Positions 9,401 through 14,922 of a stretch of 14,922 nt of DNA are shown in pieces (position 1 is the stretch's first letter; each line of letters opens with the position of its first letter). The notes under the pieces are model-generated. The model saw nothing but the letters and a program-made list of their open reading frames with translations. It did not search any database and was not told the DNA's origin. This stretch comes from Comamonadaceae bacterium. Lineage in GTDB: Bacteria; Pseudomonadota; Gammaproteobacteria; Burkholderiales; Burkholderiaceae_C. The position numbers and the translations under genes are program-made. The DNA is taken from the NCBI GenBank assembly GCA_947374485.1, contig CANCCF010000090.1:1-14922 (forward strand), read 5' to 3'.

Positions 9401-9516
9401 CACAGGCCATCACCCTCTTCATCACACCGGTGCTGTACGTGCTGCTGGACCGCTTCAGCGGCCATGGCCCGGTGCTCACGCCCGAAGTGCCGGTGATTGA
9501 AGACATGACCGGCTAG
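6418..9516 (+). CDS. RND multidrug efflux pump, inner-membrane permease (HAE1 family, MdtB/MdtC-like)
   Basis: The product is 1032 aa, the normal size for a 12-helix RND pump. The N terminus MNISELFIRRPVMTVLLNLAIV is the typical first membrane helix. The proton-relay residues are present: Asp401-Asp402 in GLVVDDAIVVLEN (AcrB Asp407/408) and Lys921 in IVKKNAIMMIDFA (AcrB Lys940). Two large periplasmic loops lie at about 30-330 and 550-860, and LRFRPIMMTT-like and ELRQPLG motifs are near the C terminus. The KKNAIMM and RFRPIMMTTMAAL wording is closest to MdtB/MdtC/MuxB pumps among those I know. It uses proton influx to export drugs or other amphiphiles through the tripartite complex. MdtB and MdtC usually occur as a pair; here only one permease is present, so a homotrimer is likely. 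Start ATG 6418 overlaps the adaptor stop, giving translational coupling. The substrate cannot be predicted. Confidence 0.96.
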   Translation: MNISELFIRRPVMTVLLNLAIVLAGVIGYRSIPVAALPSYDTPVINVSANFAGANPETMASAVALPLEKQFQTVPGLKTISSTSILGSTSLTLEFNEGRSIDAAAVDVQAALLRAQRALPADMTETPSYRKVNPADAPVLLISMRSPSLAPSDLQDYAEHLISPTLSILDGVAQVNVFGSKRFAIRVRVKPEALTAANLGLDELSAALRVANVNTPVGTLDGPQQTLVVQANKQLQNAQAYSNLIVAMRAGNPVRLKDVATVEDSVETFKSSATFNGEASITLAILRQPGANTVRVVDAIRAALPALQSQMPQSVSLTPINDRSVSVRAALHDVTLTLIGTIALVVLVIFLFLRRFVATVIPTLSLPVSLVGAVALLWGLNYSLDNISLLGLTLAVGLVVDDAIVVLENIMRHVEHGEEPFQAALRGAREVGFTIISISTSLIAVFIPIFFMPGVIGLLFHEFAVVVGLSIVVSAFVSLTLVPMLASRFLTDDAHKKPPGTLVKLFERGFDNLLAGYTRLLDKALGHRALILLLAAATFAATAWLFMAIPKGFFPEEDIGQIQVSTEASEDISFPEMVRLQERAAAVFRADPNVGAVNSFNGGSNALNTGRMFITLKPQNERKPMKQVVEGLRKKLREVAGINVFMRPVQNLQLGGRPSKAQFQYILQSVKADELNVWAGKLQDKLRAEPLFRDVTSDAQLRALQAQLKIDRDRANSLGVSIDAIRSALFSAFGERQVSTIYLPTDSYKVIMELAPEAKQDELALNAIFVRSNTGGLVPLSAFTTVERTVGATSINHVGQLQAVTVSFNLAPGAALGDATARIDAAREAIQLPSSVITSYGGDAAVFKSSQGSQAILIIAALLVIYVLLGVLYESFIHPLTILAGLPSAAVGALATLMLFGQDLTLIATIGIVLLIGIVKKNAIMMIDFALDAQRHHGMTPQQAIREACVMRFRPIMMTTMAALMGALPIALGIGAGAELRQPLGLAVVGGLVFSQAITLFITPVLYVLLDRFSGHGPVLTPEVPVIEDMTG

Positions 9517-9522
9517 TCATGG

Positions 9523-9602
9523 TGCCCCCACGTTTGTCGCTTCGCGTACTGCGCTGCCCCCCAAGGGTGCGCAGCCATCCCTTGGGGCGGCCCTGCGGGA
9601 GG
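9523..9602. repeat. GC-rich intergenic hairpin repeat upstream of hslR
   Basis: Between the pump stop and hslR lies a segment dominated by inverted repeats. CCCCAAGGG at 9559-9567 pairs perfectly with CCCTTGGGG at 9579-9587 (9 bp, 11-base loop). CTGCGC at 9549-9554 pairs with GCGCAG at 9569-9574, whose right arm falls inside the loop of the first hairpin, so the two stems exclude or pseudoknot each other. No T-run follows, so it is not a classical intrinsic terminator. The general wording (CCCCCACG, TTGTCGCTTCGCG, then a CTGCGCTGCCCCCC core and TTGGGGCGGCC end) matches a dispersed intergenic element I remember from Comamonadaceae genomes; that is recall, not a search. The only purine-rich site before hslR (GGGAGG, 9597-9602) lies at its right end. 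Confidence 0.55.
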
Positions 9603-9616
9603 TCTGTCGGCTTTTG

Positions 9617-10021
9617 ATGGACAAGGTACGCATCGACAAATGGCTGTGGGCCGCGCGCTTTTACAAGACGCGCTCGCTGGCCACTGAGGAAGTGCACAAG
9701 GGCCATGTGCAGGTGAATGGGGCCGATGTGAAAGCCTCGCGCGAAATCCGCGTGGGCGACAGCATTGTGCTGCTGCAGGCCAAAGTGCCACGCACGGTGC
9801 GGGTCACGGGCTTGAGCGGCCAGCGGGGCTCGGCGACAGTGGCACAAACACTTTACCAAGAAACGCCCGAGAGCAAGAGGCTGCGCGAAGCGGAGGCCGA
9901 ACAGCGCCGTTTGAGCCCCGAGCCTGCGCTAGCCATTGAGGGCGGACGCCCCACCAAGCGCGACCGCCGCGACCTGCAAAAAGGCTGGGGCGACCGCTGG
10001 AGCGCCTCGGTCGACAAATAG
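9617..10021 (+). CDS. hslR: Hsp15-type S4-domain RNA-binding protein
   Basis: The product is 134 aa, matching Escherichia coli Hsp15 (133 aa). An S4 RNA-binding domain fills residues 4-56: VRIDKWLWAARFYKTRSLA, then EVHKGHVQVNGADVKASREIRVGD. The C-terminal third is charged and basic, with KRLREAEAEQRR and PTKRDRRDLQKGW, as in the family. Hsp15 binds stalled 50S subunits that still carry peptidyl-tRNA and helps rescue them, mainly under heat stress. I chose ATG 9617. A TTG at 9614 directly before it would add one residue and stands 11 rather than 14 bases from the GGGAGG at 9597-9602; both spacings are longer than usual. The gene is probably transcribed from its own promoter or by read-through from the efflux operon. 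Its TAG stop abuts the stop of the opposing channel gene. Confidence 0.92.
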   Translation: MDKVRIDKWLWAARFYKTRSLATEEVHKGHVQVNGADVKASREIRVGDSIVLLQAKVPRTVRVTGLSGQRGSATVAQTLYQETPESKRLREAEAEQRRLSPEPALAIEGGRPTKRDRRDLQKGWGDRWSASVDK

Positions 10022-10831
10022 CTACACGGTGCGGTGTGCCACCGGTGTTTCGGGCACAGGGTAACCGGCCGCGCCAAAGGTGCTGACCACCGCCTTGTGG
10101 GTGTCAAAGTAGACCTGCCAGTAGTGGTCGGTGTGGGTGTAGGGGCGCACGCATAGCAGCGGGCCTTCGGGCGTGAACTGCAAAATTTCAATGTCGGGCG
10201 CGGGGCTTTGCGCCACGTTGGGTATGGCGGCCACCGCAGTGCGCAAACGCGCAATTGCATCCAGCACATCCACCCCGTTGGCCACCTTGGCCAGGCAATC
10301 CACCCGGCGGTAGGGCAAGGCGCTGAAGTTCTGGATTGAGCCCGAAAACACCGTGTTGTTGCCCACGATGGTAGTCACATTGTCGGGCGTGATGACGGTG
10401 GTGCCGAACAGGCCCAACTCTTTTACGGTACCCGTGACGCCGCCAATGGTGACAAATTCGCCCACCTTGTAGGGCCTGAGCACCTGCATGAAAACACCTG
10501 CAGCGAAATGGGTGAGCAAACCACCCCAAGCGGTGCCAATGGCCAGACCGGCACCGGCCAGCAGCGCCGCAAACGAGGTGGTCTTGACACCAAAGATATC
10601 CAGAATGGCCAGGATCAGGATGACGTTGAGCAGCACCGAAATTATCGAGCTCAGGTAGTGCGTCAGTGTCTGGTCCACCTTGCCGCCACGTTTCAGAGCC
10701 GCAGCCATCAGCCGCAGGGCCATGCTGATCAGCCAGCGGCCAATCACCCAGGCCGCCAAGGCGCCCAGCAGTTTCAGGCCGAAATCGACCCCTTGCGTGG
10801 ACAGAAAGGTCCAAACCACTTCGGTATTCAT
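10022..10831 (-). CDS. MscS-family mechanosensitive ion channel
   Basis: The product is 269 aa, close to Escherichia coli MscS (286). Three membrane helices are visible: about residues 17-37, 60-80 and 84-115. Helix 3 has the Gly/Ala-rich pore pattern (LLAGAGLAIGTAWGG, then FAAGVFMQVLRPYKVGEF), and the beta domain with GGVTGTVKELGLFGTTVITPDN and NNTVFSGSIQNFS follows. The C-terminal alpha/beta cage ends at 269. The channel would open on membrane tension to relieve osmotic downshock. Start ATG 10831 is supported by AAAGGA eight bases upstream; the longer form from 10861 lacks such a site. By eye-alignment with E. coli MscS, gate residue Leu105 is kept (Leu96) but Leu109 is Thr100, and Gln112 is Gly103. 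The gene converges on hslR with no base between the two stop codons. Confidence 0.93.
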   Translation of the reverse strand: MNTEVVWTFLSTQGVDFGLKLLGALAAWVIGRWLISMALRLMAAALKRGGKVDQTLTHYLSSIISVLLNVILILAILDIFGVKTTSFAALLAGAGLAIGTAWGGLLTHFAAGVFMQVLRPYKVGEFVTIGGVTGTVKELGLFGTTVITPDNVTTIVGNNTVFSGSIQNFSALPYRRVDCLAKVANGVDVLDAIARLRTAVAAIPNVAQSPAPDIEILQFTPEGPLLCVRPYTHTDHYWQVYFDTHKAVVSTFGAAGYPVPETPVAHRTV

Positions 10832-11274
10832 AGCAGATTCCTTTGAAGAAAATAAAGCCAAACCGATGGGTCGTGCCCGTTACAGAGCACACCAACCGGC
10901 GGCTAGTCTCCCTGATATGGCTGTATTTGGCTAGAACATTTCCAGTGCGCCTTTGGCCTGTTTCAGGCGCAGGGTTTCACCACCTCACCACCAGCGCCGG
11001 GATAGCCACACCAGCAGCGCCAGCGCCAAGCCCACGCCTGCAACAGATAGCCAATGCACCTTGGGCGCAGGCACTGTTGTCTGCTGGCTGGTCAACGGGC
11101 TGGCCATCGTCAAGGGCACGGGCACTGTTTCAGTGGCCAGCAGCGCAGGGAATGTGGTGTGGTCTTGCATGGGATTCCAACGATTGGGCGCGTATTGCGC
11201 GTTTTTTTCGCAATTCTAAGGTAGCAAGTGCCGCGGCCCATCCAAGCTACCCACACGGCCACCGAACGGGGGCC
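10832..11274. other. Gene-poor stretch between the channel gene and the tRNA terminator
   Basis: This 443-base stretch holds only one doubtful small ORF (described separately, 10985-11170). I see no tRNA, no IS end and no clear sigma-70 promoter for the channel gene. Weak structures are GGTAGC/GCTACC arms at 11220-11225 and 11246-11251, and a short GCGC-rich stem followed by T7 at 11189-11208 on the + strand. A TTG-initiated + strand frame through the whole stretch (10843-11295) runs into the tRNA terminator and has no recognisable motif. Confidence 0.5.
10985..11170 (-). CDS. Possible small single-pass membrane protein, 61 aa (hypothetical, perhaps broken)
   Basis: I do not recognise this protein. 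It has a Thr/Pro/Val-rich N-terminal half (residues 1-37), one clear membrane helix (WLSVAGVGLALALLVWL, about 40-56) and a positively charged end SRRWW, giving a tail-anchored, C-in topology by the positive-inside rule. A weak GGA lies 6 bases before ATG 11170. Two oddities suggest the frame is larger or damaged. Upstream, the same frame continues sensibly (EKNAQYAPNRWNP) back to a TAG at 11216-11218 without any start codon. Downstream of the TGA at 10985-10987 it continues for 17 protein-like codons (GGETLRLKQAKGALEMF) to a TAG at 10931-10933. A pseudogene, a frameshifted gene, or chance in GC-rich DNA are all possible. Confidence 0.35.
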   Translation of the reverse strand: MQDHTTFPALLATETVPVPLTMASPLTSQQTTVPAPKVHWLSVAGVGLALALLVWLSRRWW

Positions 11275-11307
11275 AAAAAAAAGGACTTGGCATGACGCCA
11301 AGTCCTT
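11275..11307 (-). terminator. Intrinsic terminator after tRNA-Val
   Basis: On the - strand a perfect 11-base-pair stem (AAGGACTTGGC / GCCAAGTCCTT, + strand 11297-11307 and 11281-11291) with a 5-base loop runs straight into a run of eight U residues (+ strand A-run 11275-11282, partly shared with the stem foot). It starts 4 bases after the CCA end of the tRNA gene. It should end both tRNA transcripts and any read-through from the isc-dnaQ unit. Confidence 0.95.
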
Positions 11308-11311
11308 GATT

Positions 11312-11386
11312 TGGTGGGCGATGCAAGTTTCGAACTTGCGACCCCTGCAGTGTGAATGCAGTGCTCTACCCCTGAGCTAATCGCCC
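11312..11386 (-). tRNA. tRNA-Val (anticodon CAC)
   Basis: The - strand folds into a complete 75-nt cloverleaf. The acceptor is GGGCGAT/ATCGCCC (7 bp), the D arm GCTC/GAGC, and the anticodon stem CTGCA/TGCAG with loop TTCACAC, giving anticodon CAC at 11352-11354. The variable loop is GGGTC and the T arm GCAAG/CTTGC with loop TTCGAAA. Discriminator A and an encoded CCA end at 11312-11315 (read on the - strand). It decodes GUG valine codons, abundant in this GC-rich genome. Betaproteobacterial Val-CAC genes that I remember are nearly identical. It has its own -10 box upstream and a strong terminator downstream. No attL/attR-like repeat of its 3' end is seen in the window. Confidence 0.97.
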
Positions 11387-11411
11387 TGAATCCTGTTCAG
11401 GTAAGCCTCAA

Positions 11412-11417
11412 ATTATA
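11412..11417 (-). promoter_or_regulatory. Likely -10 box of the tRNA-Val promoter
   Basis: A perfect TATAAT on the - strand lies in the 57-base gap between dnaQ and the tRNA, 25 bases before the mature tRNA end, implying a short 5' leader of about 18-20 nt. The -35 region 16-18 bases upstream (ACAAGA and its neighbours) is poor, and only half of an extended -10 (GGT in place of TGN) is present. The tRNA could also be made by processing of read-through from dnaQ, since no terminator separates them. Confidence 0.5.
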
Positions 11418-11443
11418 ACCAGAAAAAACTGCAGTCTTGTCCG

Positions 11444-12148
11444 TCAGGCCGCTTCTTTCCAAAATGCCTTGCCGCCGCTGGCTTTGTCGATCTGTTGCAT
11501 GGCTTCTGCATGCGCGGCCAGTTCCTGTTGGTTGGCAGGCAGCACGATGAGTTCCACGGTGCTCAGTTCCACGCGCTCGATGGCAAGGCCGCCCGCCTCT
11601 TGCGTATCACCCGCGTCCATGAGCAAGGCGTCCTGGCCACGCGTCATGTTGATGTAGACGTCGGCCAGCAATTCGGCATCCAGCAGCGCGCCGTGCAGGG
11701 TGCGGCCGGAGTTGTCCACGCCCAGGCGGTCGCACAGTGAGTCGAGGTTGTTGCGCTTGCCGGGGAACATCTCCTTGGCCATGACCAGCGTGTCGATGAC
11801 GCTGCCCACATGTTCCTTGAACATGGGCTTGCCGAGCAGCTTCAGTTCGGCATTGAGAAAACCGATGTCGAAGCTGGCGTTGTGGATGATGATTTCCGCG
11901 TCCTGGATGTAGGCCAGAAATTCGTCTGCCACTGCCTCGAACTTGGGCTTGTCGCGCAGGAATTCTGTGGTCAGGCCGTGGATGCGCAGTGCCTCTTCAT
12001 GGCTGTCGCGCCCAGGGTTGAGGTAGAAATGCAGGTTGTTGCCAGTGAGCTTGCGATTGAAGAGTTCGACACAGCCGATTTCAATCACGCGGTCGCCCTG
12101 GTCGGCGTACAGACCGGTGGTTTCGGTATCCAGAAAAATTTGGCGCAT
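11444..12148 (-). CDS. dnaQ: DNA polymerase III epsilon subunit (3'-5' proofreading exonuclease)
   Basis: The product is 234 aa, close to the Escherichia coli subunit (243 aa). All DEDDh catalytic residues are visible: Asp7 and Glu9 in FLDTETTG, Asp94 in HNASFDIGFLN, and His152 and Asp157 in LHGALLDAELLADVY. Exonuclease motifs are thus complete. After the catalytic domain, QDALLM (172-177) is a likely beta-clamp binding motif at the place of the E. coli one. The C-terminal tail (about 190-234) would contact the polymerase alpha subunit. It removes mismatched 3' ends during replication. The start ATG 12148 lies 9 bases after the fdx stop and has no good Shine-Dalgarno at the usual distance (the nearest AAGGA is about 20 bases away, inside fdx), which suggests translational coupling to the isc operon. 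No terminator is seen between it and the tRNA. Confidence 0.97.
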   Translation of the reverse strand: MRQIFLDTETTGLYADQGDRVIEIGCVELFNRKLTGNNLHFYLNPGRDSHEEALRIHGLTTEFLRDKPKFEAVADEFLAYIQDAEIIIHNASFDIGFLNAELKLLGKPMFKEHVGSVIDTLVMAKEMFPGKRNNLDSLCDRLGVDNSGRTLHGALLDAELLADVYINMTRGQDALLMDAGDTQEAGGLAIERVELSTVELIVLPANQQELAAHAEAMQQIDKASGGKAFWKEAA

Positions 12149-12157
12149 GAGCCGACT

Positions 12158-12496
12158 TTAGTGGTTTTCCTTGGCGTGATTGATGGAGTACTTGGGTATC
12201 TCCACCACCAGGTCTTTTTGCGCCAGGATGGCTTGGCAGCTCAGACGCGAATTGGGCTCCAGGCCCCAGGCGCGGTCCAATAGATCTTCTTCGGTTTCTT
12301 CGAGTTCATTGAGGGAGTTGAAACCCTCACGCACCACCACGTGGCAAGTGGTGCAGGCGCAGCTCATGTCGCAGGCATGCTCGATGTTGACGCCGTTATC
12401 CAGCAAGGCTTCACAGATCGAGGTGCCCGCCGGTGCGCTGATGTCGCGGCCCTGAGGGCAGTATTCCGGGTGCGGCAGGATTCTGATGATGGGCAT
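12158..12496 (-). CDS. fdx: ISC-type 2Fe-2S ferredoxin
   Basis: The product is 112 aa, the usual length for the ISC adrenodoxin-like ferredoxin. Cluster ligands are Cys42, Cys48, Cys51 and Cys87, the same numbering as in Escherichia coli Fdx, within EHACDMSCACTTCHVVVREG and SRLSCQAI. Cys46 is the conserved non-ligand cysteine. LDRAWGLEPNSRLSCQA and the end VVEIPKYSINHAKENH are hallmarks of the family. It donates electrons for Fe-S cluster assembly on IscU with the cysteine desulfurase IscS; both of those genes should lie to the right of the window. It starts 9 bases after hscA, with no strong ribosome binding site, so coupling is likely. In E. coli iscX follows fdx; here dnaQ does. Confidence 0.97.
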   Translation of the reverse strand: MPIIRILPHPEYCPQGRDISAPAGTSICEALLDNGVNIEHACDMSCACTTCHVVVREGFNSLNELEETEEDLLDRAWGLEPNSRLSCQAILAQKDLVVEIPKYSINHAKENH

Positions 12497-12505
12497 GGTG
12501 GTGAC

Positions 12506-14362
<1,857 letters not shown>

Positions 14363-14369
14363 CGTCTCT

Positions 14370-14885
14370 TTATTCGAATTGGTCCAAGCGCTGGTTCAGG
14401 TCGTGGGTGAATTTTTCGATGAACATCAAAATCCGCACCAGACCGACCGCAGCAGCGTAGTCATGTTGTTCGTCCAACTGCTCGGCGCAGTGGTGCAGCA
14501 CCTGCTCCTTGCTGTGCAGCACCATGTCCGATAGTTCTTCCAGCGGCTCCAGGCCGCGAGAGTCGTCCAACGCCTCGCGCCATTCCATCTGCTGCATCAG
14601 GAAGGCACTGGGCATGGCGGTGTTCGTATGAGCGTTGACCGGATGCCCAGCCAGCTCACACAAATAGGCGGCGCGCTTGATCGGGTCTTTCAAGCGCTGG
14701 TAGGCCTCGTTGATGCGCACCGACCACTGCATGGCAATGCGTTGGGCGGCTGCACCTTGCGCGGCAAACTTGTCGGGGTGAGCCTCACGCTGCAGGTCTT
14801 TCCAGCGTCCTTCAACTATGGCGCGGTCCTGGACAAACTGTTTCTCCAGCCCGAACAGTTCAAAGTCGTCGTCTTGGAGGTTCAC
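14370..14885 (-). CDS. hscB: Fe-S protein assembly co-chaperone HscB (J-domain)
   Basis: The product is 171 aa, the same size as Escherichia coli HscB. The N-terminal J domain (about 1-75) carries the essential HPD tripeptide at 36-38 in LQREAHPDKFA, followed by INEAYQRLKDPIKRAAYLCELAG. The C-terminal three-helix domain (about 90-171), beginning FLMQQMEWREAL, binds IscU. HscB delivers IscU to HscA and triggers its ATPase. The start is a GTG at 14885 that overlaps the iscA stop (GTGA, 4 bases). GGTGAG about 15 bases upstream, inside iscA, is the possible ribosome binding site. No ATG near the N terminus would keep the conserved first residues (FELFGL), so GTG is the best start. Confidence 0.96.
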   Translation of the reverse strand: MNLQDDDFELFGLEKQFVQDRAIVEGRWKDLQREAHPDKFAAQGAAAQRIAMQWSVRINEAYQRLKDPIKRAAYLCELAGHPVNAHTNTAMPSAFLMQQMEWREALDDSRGLEPLEELSDMVLHSKEQVLHHCAEQLDEQHDYAAAVGLVRILMFIEKFTHDLNQRLDQFE

Positions 14886-14922
14886 ACGCGGAACGACTCA
14901 CCGCAGCCGCATTTGTCCCGTT
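14882..14922 (-). CDS. iscA: Iron-sulfur cluster assembly protein IscA, last codons only
   Basis: Reading the - strand from the right edge in frame gives RDKCGCGESFRV and a TGA at 14882-14884. CGCGESF near the C terminus is the signature of A-type carriers (IscA, ErpA, SufA); its two cysteines bind the cluster or iron. The position directly before hscB, with a 4-base GTGA overlap, identifies it as IscA of the ISC operon. Only 12 full codons are in the window; the third conserved cysteine and the rest lie outside. Confidence 0.88.
   Translation of the reverse strand, partial: RDKCGCGESFRV

Noticed and set aside
11189..11208. Short GCGC-rich stem followed by T7 on the + strand, looking like a terminator
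   Set aside because: The stem is only 4-5 bp and there is no + strand gene upstream for it to end. The T7 run is more interesting as a possible frameshift site of the small ORF on the other strand.
11220..11251. GGTAGC/GCTACC inverted repeat near the tRNA terminator
   Set aside because: Six-base arms with a 20-base loop are expected by chance in this composition, and nothing nearby calls for an operator.
10843..11295. A 150-aa + strand open frame through the gene-poor stretch
   Set aside because: It begins at TTG without a ribosome binding site, has no motif, and ends inside the hairpin of the tRNA terminator. It is best explained as a chance frame in GC-rich DNA.
11312..11386. tRNA-Val as an integration site for a mobile element
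   Set aside because: No integrase gene, no second copy of the tRNA 3' end, and ordinary housekeeping genes on both sides.

Overview
The window looks like chromosomal DNA from a betaproteobacterium, most likely a member of the Comamonadaceae (Rhodoferax, Polaromonas or Acidovorax-like). Nothing in it fixes the genus. The grounds are the high GC with strong G/C third-position preference, the ISC operon order iscA-hscB-hscA-fdx followed directly by dnaQ, a tRNA-Val with a CAC anticodon, and an intergenic hairpin repeat of a type I remember from Comamonadaceae genomes. I ran no database search, so all family calls are motif recognition by eye.

Left part (1-5093): the 3' two thirds of hpnE (hopanoid/squalene pathway), then a membrane-anchored penicillin-acylase-family Ntn hydrolase, both on the + strand. 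Converging on the acylase is a HAD hydrolase on the - strand. Its start lies about 20 bases from that of the divergent ferrochelatase gene hemH.

Middle part (5094-10021): a two-gene RND efflux operon, a lipoprotein adaptor overlapping an MdtB/MdtC-like inner-membrane pump by ATGA. It is preceded by an upstream region with an 11-base direct repeat. After a GC-rich hairpin repeat comes hslR (Hsp15, S4 RNA-binding).

Right part (10022-14922, all on the - strand): an MscS-type channel whose stop codon abuts that of hslR; a gene-poor stretch with a doubtful 61-aa membrane ORF; tRNA-Val(CAC) with its own -10 box and a perfect intrinsic terminator; and the ISC block. Read in its own direction the block runs iscA (3' end only), hscB, hscA, fdx, dnaQ, with gaps of -4, 7, 9 and 9 bases, so it is almost certainly one transcription unit. 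HscB and HscA release Fe-S clusters from the scaffold IscU, with ferredoxin supplying electrons; the cluster-assembly genes are linked physically to the replicative proofreading exonuclease.

This is mostly ordinary core genome. I found no defence island, CRISPR array, transposase, prophage or clearly new system. The points most worth a second look are the odd small ORF at 10931-11218, the altered pore-gate residue in the MscS channel, the direct repeat in front of the efflux operon, and the two competing hairpins in front of hslR.
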